Assembly: GCA_900553475.1 (NCBI GenBank)
Contig: USEF01000040.1
Coordinates: forward strand, 1 to 11,044
Direction: 5' to 3'
DNA length: 11,044 nucleotides
DNA from: an uncultured Collinsella sp.
GTDB lineage: Bacteria; Actinomycetota; Coriobacteriia; Coriobacteriales; Coriobacteriaceae
Part shown: positions 1-6,366 of the stretch, in pieces
Layout of the letters: each line of letters opens with the position of its first letter
Position numbering within the stretch: position 1 is the stretch's first letter
The notes under the pieces: generated by a model
Database searches by the model: none
Seen by the model: the letters and a program-made list of their open reading frames with translations, nothing else
Told to the model about the DNA's origin: nothing
Position numbers and translations under genes: made by a program

Positions 1-329
1 TTGAAGCCGGGCAGGACGAAGTCCTCCCCTACCAGCAGCGGGCGCTTGACCAGCATGCCGTCGGTCGCCAGCAGCTCGTAGCACTCCCGATCCGTCATGC
101 CCGCATCCAGACGCGCCTTCAGGCCCAGCTCTCGATATTTCATGCCCGACGAATTAAAGAAGCGCCGCACCGGCAGCCCCGAACGAGCAATCCAGGTCGC
201 AAGCTCATCAGCCGTGGGATTGTCCAAAACGATATCGCGGTCGATATACTCTACCCCATGTTCGTCCAGCCATGCCTTGGCCTTCTTACAGGTCGAGCAC
301 TTGGGATATTCAACAAACAGTACGGTCAT
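1..329 (-). CDS. Spx/ArsC-like thioredoxin-fold protein (arsenate reductase family), C-terminus cut by window edge
   Basis: The visible 109 residues start MTVLFVEYPKCSTCKKA, with a CxxC pair (Cys11, Cys14) at the N-terminal end of a thioredoxin fold. They run to a KRPLL segment followed by VGEDFVLPGF close to the usual C-terminus of this family. Proteins of this type are about 115-120 residues, so only roughly ten are missing off the left edge. Family members include the ArsC-like YffB/MgsR/Spx group: some are glutathione- or thioredoxin-linked reductases, others are redox-sensing partners of RNA polymerase. The sequence alone does not say which, and true arsenate reduction is not implied. 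The ATG at 329 has a GGAGG Shine-Dalgarno at 336-340 with six bases between. It lies 92 bp downstream of mupG in the same direction, so it could be read from mupG or from its own promoter. Family assignment is confident; function is not. Confidence 0.85.
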   Translation of the reverse strand, partial: MTVLFVEYPKCSTCKKAKAWLDEHGVEYIDRDIVLDNPTADELATWIARSGLPVRRFFNSSGMKYRELGLKARLDAGMTDRECYELLATDGMLVKRPLLVGEDFVLPGF

Positions 330-421
330 GGGAATCCTCCGAATATAGATCGGCCAACGCAGGCACACGCCACACGAGGCGCCTTCGTATGATGGGCCAA
401 TTGTAGCCCACGGGTCACACG

Positions 422-1474
422 CTAAACGAACCGTACCCCGAGTCCGCGTTTGATGAACGGCAGCAGCTCCATTGCCTCGGGCGTGATATGGCCCGCAACG
501 TTCATGCGCTCGTCACCGGGAAGATCGACCCGCGCAATCTCAAGCTCGCCTTCGTAGCGCCCATATCCGCTATTGCTCACAGCGACCGACCCCGCCTTTC
601 GCGGCAGGCCGGCTCCGGAATCCGTCGGCACGGAATCCGGCTTAAGCGTCGTACGTGACTCCTGAGACCTAAAGATGAGGACGCTCGAGTCGGGCCGGTC
701 GTGATGAATCTGCCCGCGCACATAGGCATAACCGGGCTCAAGCTCGCATTGCAGGTCCACGTATCCGGCGGAAACTTGAGCAAACTGCGCCCAGCCCGCA
801 TCGGATAGATCGGGGTCGCCGACCAACACAATGTCGCAATCGGCGCCATGTGCAAGCTCAAGCATATTGAGAGCAACCTTTGACGCGCGACCGCGCTGCG
901 CCTCGACCGTCGGCAGTCCCTCGAAAACCGGCCCGCGAACGTTAGCATCACCCGGCACAAAAGCCATGATTTCGAATCCAAGCGCCGCAAGACGAAGATT
1001 CGTCCGAGCAACATCTTCAAGAGCTAAACCGGTATAAGGCTTGGGGTAAAAATTGTGGCAGGCGGCAAAACGAGTCACATCGGCACCGGCCTCACGCCAC
1101 GATGCGATTTCATCAGAACTCACCGTCGATGCATTGACCACAATGCGAAATACACCGGACAGCTCCGCGACCCGCTGGGCGCTAAAGCCATAGTCCAAAC
1201 GAAGGTATTCCAACCCCAGATCGCGCAGGTCCTCAATGCGCTCAAGCCCGAGCAAATCGCACGTGCGAGGCCCCACATCGGCAATGAGCGCGATGCCGCG
1301 GGCGGAAAGCAGCGACAGCACATGACGGACCTTATCGGCATACGCCGCTCCCCCATCCTCGGGAATATGCAGCGAGGTGAACGCATAGCGCGCACCCGCC
1401 GCGGCACCACGCTCAATCGTCCGCTCAATATCCTGCAGAGGGCTGGAAAGATAAATCGAAATACCCGTTTTCAC
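422..1474 (-). CDS. mupG: MupG-type 6-phospho-N-acetylmuramidase (DUF871 family)
   Basis: This 350-residue protein has the layout of the DUF871/MupG family: a TIM-barrel part (about 1-235) and a small beta-rich C-terminal domain (about 240-350). Recognisable segments are ISIYLSS near the start, HNFYPKPYTGL at 140-150, FVPGDANVRGPVFEGLPT at 172-189 and LIFRSQESR at 266-274. The length matches the family (about 350). In Staphylococcus aureus the enzyme acts in the cytoplasm, cleaving the MurNAc-6P-GlcNAc made by PTS import into MurNAc-6P and GlcNAc. Neighbouring murP and murQ supply its substrate and use its product, which strongly supports that role here. The start is GTG at 1474, with AAGGAG (1484-1489) nine bases upstream; a nearby TTG is out of frame. 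An intrinsic terminator lies immediately upstream, so expression may depend on read-through or on an internal promoter I could not find. Catalytic residues were not assigned. Confidence 0.88.
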   Translation of the reverse strand: MKTGISIYLSSPLQDIERTIERGAAAGARYAFTSLHIPEDGGAAYADKVRHVLSLLSARGIALIADVGPRTCDLLGLERIEDLRDLGLEYLRLDYGFSAQRVAELSGVFRIVVNASTVSSDEIASWREAGADVTRFAACHNFYPKPYTGLALEDVARTNLRLAALGFEIMAFVPGDANVRGPVFEGLPTVEAQRGRASKVALNMLELAHGADCDIVLVGDPDLSDAGWAQFAQVSAGYVDLQCELEPGYAYVRGQIHHDRPDSSVLIFRSQESRTTLKPDSVPTDSGAGLPRKAGSVAVSNSGYGRYEGELEIARVDLPGDERMNVAGHITPEAMELLPFIKRGLGVRFV

Positions 1475-1483
1475 GCTTCAACG

Positions 1484-1489
1484 CTCCTT
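1484..1489 (-). promoter_or_regulatory. Ribosome binding site of mupG fixing a GTG start
   Basis: AAGGAG on the minus strand, nine bases before GTG at 1474. It begins one base after the T-tract of the upstream terminator (1491-1496), so terminator and ribosome binding site are directly joined. Confidence 0.7.
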
Positions 1490-1490
1490 T

Positions 1491-1519
1491 AAAAAAGGCC
1501 GGCGGAGCAGTCCGCCGGC
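1491..1519 (-). terminator. Intrinsic terminator between murP and mupG
   Basis: Read on the minus strand, a perfect 9-bp stem GCCGGCGGA / TCCGCCGGC (1511-1519 and 1498-1506) with a 4-base CTGC loop is followed by one C and six T residues (1496-1491). This is a classic Rho-independent terminator for the murR-murQ-murP transcript. It sits about 70 bp after the murP stop and directly against the mupG Shine-Dalgarno. That suggests mupG is either separately transcribed or made at a reduced level by read-through. Confidence 0.85.
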
Positions 1520-1586
1520 ACAACCATATCATCAAGAAATCTGCCGCGCGCCGCGAACCCTGAGCAACACGGCTCGCGATATCAAA

Positions 1587-3017
1587 CTACTCGCCAAAGA
1601 ACTCGTTGATCTTCTGCTCGTCGACGCCAAAGAACCACGTCAGGACAAAGCCGGCGGCATAGGCAAGCAGCATAGCGGCAACGTAGCCAAGCTGCTGGCC
1701 AGGAACGACGATCAGCAGGCCAAACAGACCGGAAACGCCCTGAGAAACCGTGCCGATGTGAAGCAGCGCCGCGAGTGCGCCGCCAAATCCGGCACCCAGG
1801 CAGGCCGTCACAAACGGACGAACGAGCGGCAGCGTAACAGCATACATCAGAGGCTCGCCCACACCCAGGATTCCAACGGGAATGGACTCTGCGACGTACT
1901 TCTTGAGCTTGGCGTTCTTGGTCTTAAAGTACAGCGCCAGACCGGCACCGACCTGGCCGCCGCCAGCCATCATAAGGATAGGAAGCAGGTAATTGATGCC
2001 CTTGGTAGCTCCGTCGGGATCGTTGAGCATAGCGTGGATCGGCGTGAGCGCCTGATGCAGGCCGACGGACACCAGCGGCAAGAAGCCTGCCGACAGGATA
2101 TAGCCGCCCAGGACGCCCAGCTTCTCGAAGATAAAGGTCAAAACGCTAAAGATGGCAGTCGTCAGCCATGCGCCAACCGGCTGGATGACGAGCATCAGAG
2201 CAAAGGCGCCGATGATGAGCACCAGCAGCGGGGACAAGAACGTGTCGAGTGCGTTGGGCATAACCTTGCGAATCTGACGCTCCATCCAGGCAAAAAATGC
2301 GCCAGCGATGAGAGCCGCGATCATGCCGCCCGCTGCGGGGTTGTACTGCGCATTGGTGAGCGGCAGCAGAATGGCAGTGGCAGGATCAGCCGCGCCAGGC
2401 GCAAGCAGGGGCATGGCACTGTTGGCGATACACATCATGCCGGCGATGCCGCCCAGCGCAGCGGAGCCACCAAACTCACGCGCCGCGTTATAGCCCACCA
2501 AGATGGGCAGATAGGCAAACAGGGCCCAGCCCATGGAACGAATGCCCTGGTACCACCACTCGCCTGCAAGCGCACCTGCCGTCGAGACGTTAATGACGTT
2601 GCAGATACCGTTGATGAGGCCAGCCGCAATGATGCCGGGAAGCAGGGCGACGAAGACATTGGAAATCTTCTTGAGGAAGGCCTGAACCGGCTTAGACTCG
2701 TACTTGGCCTTCTGCGCGGCCTTGTTTGTGGCCGCAGCATCAACCACGCTCTCGTCAGCAACGCCTTTCGCAAGGCCGGTGAGCTTGGAGAACTCCTCGA
2801 GCACCTTATTCACCTTGCCCGGACCCAGCACGATCTGCATCGTGTCGTCCTCGACCAGGCCCATCACGCCGTCGAGCGCCTTAATACCCTCCGTGTCGAC
2901 GTTGCCCGTGTCTTTGACGGTCACGCGCAGGCGCGTCATGCACGCCGCGTTTGCGAGCACGTTGTCTTTACCGCCCAAAAGGTCCAACAGCTTTTGGGCC
3001 AGCTCTTTGTTCGTCAT
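1587..3017 (-). CDS. murP: MurP-like PTS EIIBC permease for MurNAc / MurNAc-GlcNAc
   Basis: This 476-residue PTS permease has an N-terminal EIIB domain (about 3-80) with the phosphorylated-cysteine motif CMTRLRV, Cys26 being the phospho-acceptor. A charged linker (about 85-115) leads to a hydrophobic EIIC domain (about 119-465) containing GVGEPLMYAVTLP at 385-397, typical of the glucose-superfamily sucrose/trehalose/MurNAc branch. It has no EIIA domain. The same is true of E. coli MurP, which borrows the glucose EIIA, so an EIIA encoded elsewhere is implied. The protein would import and phosphorylate N-acetylmuramic acid or the disaccharide MurNAc-GlcNAc at the membrane. Substrate is assigned mainly from the murR, murQ and mupG neighbours and from resemblance to staphylococcal MurP; a related sugar cannot be excluded from sequence alone. 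The ATG at 3017 has AAGGAGGA (3021-3028) just upstream. The gene follows murQ by 57 bp and ends before a terminator. Confidence 0.88.
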   Translation of the reverse strand: MTNKELAQKLLDLLGGKDNVLANAACMTRLRVTVKDTGNVDTEGIKALDGVMGLVEDDTMQIVLGPGKVNKVLEEFSKLTGLAKGVADESVVDAAATNKAAQKAKYESKPVQAFLKKISNVFVALLPGIIAAGLINGICNVINVSTAGALAGEWWYQGIRSMGWALFAYLPILVGYNAAREFGGSAALGGIAGMMCIANSAMPLLAPGAADPATAILLPLTNAQYNPAAGGMIAALIAGAFFAWMERQIRKVMPNALDTFLSPLLVLIIGAFALMLVIQPVGAWLTTAIFSVLTFIFEKLGVLGGYILSAGFLPLVSVGLHQALTPIHAMLNDPDGATKGINYLLPILMMAGGGQVGAGLALYFKTKNAKLKKYVAESIPVGILGVGEPLMYAVTLPLVRPFVTACLGAGFGGALAALLHIGTVSQGVSGLFGLLIVVPGQQLGYVAAMLLAYAAGFVLTWFFGVDEQKINEFFGE

Positions 3018-3074
3018 AACTCCTCCTTGTATTGGGTATCTCGTCTGGATGTCATATCAGCTCACGCCGCGCAC

Positions 3075-3998
3075 CTATTGGGCGTCGGCATTGCTCTTCT
3101 CATGGCCACTCACCGCAGCACGGACATGGCCTCGTGCCCGCTCAAGAGCCACCGCAGCCTGCTCGGCATCGCAGTCCAGCAGTACCGAGACAATAGCGGT
3201 TTTTACATGGCCGCCGGCATCTGCAAGCGCCTGAACAGCGCGCTCGCGCGTGCAGCCGGTCGCCTCCATCACGATGTTCTGGCCGCGCACCACCAACTTC
3301 TCGTTCGTCTGCTGCACATCGACCATCAGGTTTTGGTACACCTTGCCAATCTTGACCATGGCACCGGTCGAAATCATGTTGAGAATGAGCTTCTGGACCG
3401 TTCCCGCCTTGAGCCTCGTTGAGCCGGTCAGCACCTCGGGACCGGGCACGGGCTCAATGGCAAGATCTGCGCTCTCCCCGATCTTCGACCCTTGGTTACA
3501 GGCAATTGCAATGGTCTTGCACCCAGTTGCCTTGGCGTACACAAGGCCGCCCACCACATAGGGAGTACGACCGCTTGCCGCCAGGCCAACGACAAGATCC
3601 TTGTCCGAGAGTCCACGCTCCCGCAGGTCGCTCGCGCCAAGCTCCTCGCTGTCTTCGGCACCTTCGACAGCCTTGATAAACGCCGTCTCGCCCCCGGCAA
3701 TGAGCCCGACGACCAGATCGGGCGATACGCCAAACGTAGGCGGGCACTCCGAAGCGTCAAGCACGCCCAAACGACCACTAGTGCCCGCGCCCATGTAAAA
3801 GACGCGACCGCCGCGCTCAAGCGCCTCGGCAGCCCAGTCGATTGCCGTGGCAACCTGTGGCAACACTTTCGTGACCGACTGGACGGCACGGAGATCCTCA
3901 TCGTTCATCGTCGTGACGATTTGCAGCGATGTCATCGTATCGAGGTCCATTGACCTTTGATTACGCTGTTCGGTCGTGAATTTTGTTAAATCGAGCAT
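3075..3998 (-). CDS. murQ: N-acetylmuramic acid 6-phosphate etherase MurQ
   Basis: MurQ splits the lactyl ether of MurNAc-6P, giving GlcNAc-6P and D-lactate in the cytoplasm. The protein (307 residues; E. coli 298) carries the SIS-type core GAGTSGRLGVLDASECPPTFG and, further on, VGLIAGGETAF, AVEGAEDS, AASGRTPYVVGG, GSTRLKAGT and NLMVDVQQTNEK. Glu84 and Glu115 line up with the E. coli catalytic glutamates 83 and 114 (ASE and EGAE). I chose ATG at 3998 because GAGGTG (4010-4005) sits six bases before it, exactly as in murR. An in-frame GTG at 4007, one base after the murR stop, would add three residues and has a possible AGGAAAG site, so it cannot be excluded. The gene is tightly coupled to murR and followed by the PTS gene, so the three almost certainly form one transcript. 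Confidence 0.96.
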   Translation of the reverse strand: MLDLTKFTTEQRNQRSMDLDTMTSLQIVTTMNDEDLRAVQSVTKVLPQVATAIDWAAEALERGGRVFYMGAGTSGRLGVLDASECPPTFGVSPDLVVGLIAGGETAFIKAVEGAEDSEELGASDLRERGLSDKDLVVGLAASGRTPYVVGGLVYAKATGCKTIAIACNQGSKIGESADLAIEPVPGPEVLTGSTRLKAGTVQKLILNMISTGAMVKIGKVYQNLMVDVQQTNEKLVVRGQNIVMEATGCTRERAVQALADAGGHVKTAIVSVLLDCDAEQAAVALERARGHVRAAVSGHEKSNADAQ

Positions 3999-4008
3999 TT
4001 CATTCACC

Positions 4009-4860
4009 TCATCTTTCCTGTTTCTCGATGTAGTTTTGCTTTATGACATGCGTCGCCCGTTCGTAGTCGCTGGCAACGTAAGCAGCGTACAGGGCATCGA
4101 CAACCATAAGCTGGGCCATACGCGAAGCCATGGCACCGCTGCGGATCAAGGGCTCACTCGCAGCAACGCCGAGCACGGCATCGGCCATGGTGGCAAGCTT
4201 GGATGATCCATCTACTTTGGTAACGGCCACGACGGGACAGTTGTGACGTTGAGCCTCGGCGGTGCAGTCCAGCACCTCTTGCGTCAAGCCCGAGTAGCTA
4301 AAGGCGATTGCCATATCGCCCTCATGCATGTTCTTGGCACATAAGAGCTGATCATGCCAGTCGTCGTACAGATGGCACTCTTTGTCGACACGCATGAGCT
4401 TTTGCGCCAGGTCGTGCGCGACCAAACGAGAAGCACCAATACCGAACAGATTGACCGCGCGTGCCCGCTTAAGACGGGCCGCGCATCGCTCCAAGACGGT
4501 GTAATCGAGCGTTCGCGCCGTCGCCTCGATCGTGCGCACGTTGCTTTTCATCACCTTCCCCACGATACGTTCGACGCTGTCATCCATGGAGATGTCCTCG
4601 AGGGCAACGTCTTTCTTGTCACCTAAGAGCGCCAGCTCGGCAATCAGTTCGCGTTGGAACTCCTTGTAGCCCGCAAAACCCAAACGCTTGCAAAAGCGCA
4701 AAATGCTCGAGGGCGAGGAAAACGTGACATCGGCAAGACCGCGGACGGACAGCCCGACCACCTCGTGCGGATGAGCGCTTACATATGCGATGACATTGCG
4801 TTCCGCCGGGCTCGCGCTGAGCTCACGCTCGCGAAGCCGCAAAAGCAATCCATTTGCCAT
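4009..4860 (-). CDS. murR: RpiR/MurR-family transcriptional regulator of MurNAc use
   Basis: This 283-residue protein has the two domains of the RpiR family. An N-terminal helix-turn-helix (about 1-75) includes SVRGLADVTFSSPSSILRFC. A C-terminal SIS sugar-phosphate-binding domain (about 120-255) has LFGIGASRLVA at 138-148 and the ligand-loop motif SYSGLTQE at 188-195. In E. coli MurR represses the murQP genes and is released by MurNAc-6P. Position immediately before murQ supports the same job, although some RpiR proteins activate instead. The start is ATG at 4860, with GGAGGTG (4873-4867) six bases upstream. An in-frame GTG at 4869 falls inside that Shine-Dalgarno and has no site of its own, so it is rejected. 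The stop (TGA, 4011-4009) overlaps the murQ ribosome binding site, suggesting translational coupling. Two palindromes upstream are candidate autoregulatory operators. The murR name is inferred from context. Confidence 0.88.
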   Translation of the reverse strand: MANGLLLRLRERELSASPAERNVIAYVSAHPHEVVGLSVRGLADVTFSSPSSILRFCKRLGFAGYKEFQRELIAELALLGDKKDVALEDISMDDSVERIVGKVMKSNVRTIEATARTLDYTVLERCAARLKRARAVNLFGIGASRLVAHDLAQKLMRVDKECHLYDDWHDQLLCAKNMHEGDMAIAFSYSGLTQEVLDCTAEAQRHNCPVVAVTKVDGSSKLATMADAVLGVAASEPLIRSGAMASRMAQLMVVDALYAAYVASDYERATHVIKQNYIEKQER

Positions 4861-4866
4861 CTCAAA

Positions 4867-4873
4867 CACCTCC
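4867..4873 (-). promoter_or_regulatory. Ribosome binding site of murR that decides its start
   Basis: GGAGGTG on the minus strand with six bases to ATG at 4860. The in-frame GTG at 4869-4867 is part of this site and so is unlikely to be the start codon. The same GAGGTG-N6-ATG layout recurs at murQ (4010-4005 to 3998). Confidence 0.75.
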
Positions 4874-4894
4874 GTTGAGAAGAATTAAAGACCA

Positions 4895-4907
4895 ACGAAC
4901 GATTCGT
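4895..4907. promoter_or_regulatory. Small palindrome upstream of murR, possible operator
   Basis: ACGAA-CGA-TTCGT is a perfect 5-bp inverted repeat with a 3-bp centre, 35 bp upstream of the murR ATG. It could be a regulator half-site pair, but short palindromes arise by chance and I found no convincing promoter hexamers to place it against. Confidence 0.3.
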
Positions 4908-4926
4908 ACCGGATACAAACAGCTTT

Positions 4927-4945
4927 TGCGGTACATTGTGCCGCA
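4927..4945. promoter_or_regulatory. 19-bp palindrome upstream of murR, candidate MurR operator
   Basis: TGCGGTACATTGTGCCGCA reads as two 9-bp arms around a single central base with 8 of 9 positions paired. It lies 67 bp upstream of the murR ATG, in the only gap between the hairpin after the VanZ-like gene and murR. Odd-length near-perfect dyads of this size suit a dimeric regulator such as the SIS/helix-turn-helix protein encoded next to it. Binding is inferred, not shown. Confidence 0.45.
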
Positions 4946-4956
4946 TCGTGGCGCAC

Positions 4957-4983
4957 AAAGGGCGAGCGTTCTACCGCTCGCCC
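4957..4983 (-). terminator. Stem-loop immediately after the VanZ-like gene, probable terminator
   Basis: On the minus strand, one base after the stop codon, a perfect 9-bp stem GGGCGAGCG / CGCTCGCCC (4983-4975 and 4968-4960) encloses a 6-base GTAGAA loop and is followed by TTT then GTG. The stem is strong but the T-tract is short, so termination may be partial. Confidence 0.6.
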
Positions 4984-4984
4984 C

Positions 4985-5638
4985 TCAAATCCGACCGCTC
5001 GGAAATACACGCGACACAAAATAATTCAACAAGGTCGCATTATCAGAAACGAGTTTGTTACCGGCTAGAGCCTCGCATGGGCGCCGAGTCGCATGGCGCA
5101 CCAACGCCGCCGCCAGCAATACCAACAGCATGGCGGTGACATAGCCCGCAGCATCGAATCCTAAATCGATAACGTCGAAATGCCTGCCGGGAACAAAGAT
5201 CTTATGTACCTGATCGCCAACGGAGCAGGCGGCGCAAAAGAGCAATACGGGCACGCAACGGGAGCATACGCTCCACGGACGCCTGGAAAAGCAAACCACG
5301 ACCACCGAGGCGAACAATCCGACGAAGAAAAACTCTACGGTATGGGCAACGCGACGGACGTTCGTGCCCACCCACATGCGAATGGAAGCAAGTCGGCCAG
5401 ACCGGACATTCGAGGCAGCCGAATCGGTGCCCCCGGTCATTCCGTTCTCCGCCTGGGCTTCACCCGTGGCATCGGCAGCCTGAACGCCCGTAGCCTGACC
5501 CTCCACCACACGCGCGGTGGACTCGCTCAGCAACGACGTCTGCACCGCGTTTTGCTCCGTCAGCACCCAGATGCCCGCCAGCGTTGCAGCGAACAGAACG
5601 ATCGCGGTCCATCCGATTATTTGTTTTACGCGAGCCAA
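4985..5638 (-). CDS. VanZ-like family integral membrane protein
   Basis: From the preferred start the protein has 217 residues. A first membrane helix (about 7-26) is followed by a polar Ala/Gly/Thr-rich stretch (about 28-90). The VanZ-like core then begins: AHTVEFFFVGLF at 98-109, a helix near 125-140, GDQVHKIFVPGRHFDVIDLGFDAAGY at 141-166 in two adjoining blocks, and a last helix to about 182. The conserved EFF, DQ.HK.FVPGR and D..D...D..GY pattern is the basis for the call. VanZ itself lowers teicoplanin sensitivity by an unclear mechanism; most chromosomal relatives have no known role, and resistance should not be inferred. The start is TTG at 5638, with CCTCCTT (5646-5652, AAGGAGG on the coding strand) seven bases upstream. 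A longer frame from a TTG at 5680 has no ribosome binding site. It follows the recombinase by about 100 bp. Confidence 0.8.
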   Translation of the reverse strand: MARVKQIIGWTAIVLFAATLAGIWVLTEQNAVQTSLLSESTARVVEGQATGVQAADATGEAQAENGMTGGTDSAASNVRSGRLASIRMWVGTNVRRVAHTVEFFFVGLFASVVVVCFSRRPWSVCSRCVPVLLFCAACSVGDQVHKIFVPGRHFDVIDLGFDAAGYVTAMLLVLLAAALVRHATRRPCEALAGNKLVSDNATLLNYFVSRVFPSGRI

Positions 5639-5645
5639 GGGCCAA

Positions 5646-5652
5646 CCTCCTT
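5646..5652 (-). promoter_or_regulatory. Ribosome binding site fixing the TTG start of the VanZ-like gene
   Basis: AAGGAGG on the minus strand, seven bases before TTG at 5638. It is one of the strongest sites in the window and moves the start 42 bases downstream of the longest open frame. Confidence 0.75.
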
Positions 5653-5742
5653 TTTTGAATATCAGCGAGTGTAGCCACAAATGGCATCGTCACCGTATCA
5701 AAATTTGAATCGCAACAGGAAGCGACAAAGCGACGCAAACCC

Positions 5743-6348
5743 CTACCCCGCCTCGCGCATCCAGCGATCGAACGTCCCCACGCACACGCCCAGGCATTTT
5801 GCTGCCTGGCTGCGGGTAATATCGCCTGCCTCATAGCTATCGCGCACCAGCTCAAACTGAGGAGGGCACGGCTTGCGAGGTCGACCGAAACGGACCCCTC
5901 GCGCTCGCGCCGCTGCAATCCCCTCCGCCTGGCGCCGATGGATATTCTCGCGCTCCACCTGCGCCACGTAGCTCAGCAGTTGCAGCACAATATCGGCAAT
6001 CAGGGTGTTGGTCACATCCGGCGCGCCGCTGGCCCTGACGCGCGTGTCAAGCAATGGCATGTCCAACACCACAATGGCAACCCCGAGCTCCTTGGTAATG
6101 CGTCGCCATTCCTCAAGAATCTCGGAGTAATTACGGCCAAGTCGGTCGATAGAAAGCACCACCAGTACGTCCCCGTCTCCCAGGACGTGCAGCAGCTCGC
6201 GATAACGCGGTCGATCGAAGTCCTTGCCGCTCGCATGGTCGGCATAAATATTCGCCGAGTCCACGCCATAGGCGCCCAGCGCATCCAGCTGCCGATTAAG
6301 GTTCTGATCGCGCGAACTCACCCGCGCATAACCGTACACCGTCGCCAT
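5743..6348 (-). CDS. Small serine recombinase (resolvase/invertase family)
   Basis: This 201-residue protein shows the full serine-recombinase catalytic domain. YGYARVSSRDQNLNRQ at 5-20 holds the nucleophile Ser11 and Arg9; VLSIDRLGRNY at 64-74 holds Arg69 and Arg72; the long E-helix with the dimer region is at about 115-145. A GRPRKP minor-groove segment (155-160) leads to a C-terminal helix-turn-helix (about 170-197, ITRSQAAKCLGVCVGTFDRW). All key residues are intact, so it should be active. It would act in the cytoplasm on DNA, resolving or inverting segments between its target sites. No transposase, terminal repeat or invertible promoter is obvious nearby, so it is a lone recombinase, perhaps a leftover or a passenger. 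I chose ATG at 6348 because the match to family N-termini starts there; a TTG at 6378 would add ten residues without a ribosome binding site. A half-site cluster just upstream may be its target. Confidence 0.9.
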   Translation of the reverse strand: MATVYGYARVSSRDQNLNRQLDALGAYGVDSANIYADHASGKDFDRPRYRELLHVLGDGDVLVVLSIDRLGRNYSEILEEWRRITKELGVAIVVLDMPLLDTRVRASGAPDVTNTLIADIVLQLLSYVAQVERENIHRRQAEGIAAARARGVRFGRPRKPCPPQFELVRDSYEAGDITRSQAAKCLGVCVGTFDRWMREAG

Positions 6349-6366
6349 CTCATCCCCGCTTTCTTG

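Noticed and set aside
395..412. TACAAT-like -10 and a 5-bp GGGC/GCCC hairpin between mupG and the Spx-like gene
   Set aside because: No acceptable -35 at the right spacing, the hairpin is short with no T-tract, and the two readings conflict, so neither a promoter nor a terminator is supported.
1758..3422. Long plus-strand open frame of 554 codons opposite murP and murQ
   Set aside because: It is antisense to two well-supported genes, its translation is rich in Arg, His and Gln with no recognisable domain, and long antisense frames are common opposite GC-rich genes.
4884..4889. TTTAAT hexamer as a -10 box for the mur operon
   Set aside because: Transcription from it would begin almost at the murR Shine-Dalgarno and no -35 lies at 16-18 bp, so I do not call a promoter.
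4985..5638. Glycopeptide resistance gene
   Set aside because: The protein is only VanZ-like, and no vanHAX, vanRS or vanY genes are nearby; chromosomal VanZ-like proteins are widespread without proven resistance.
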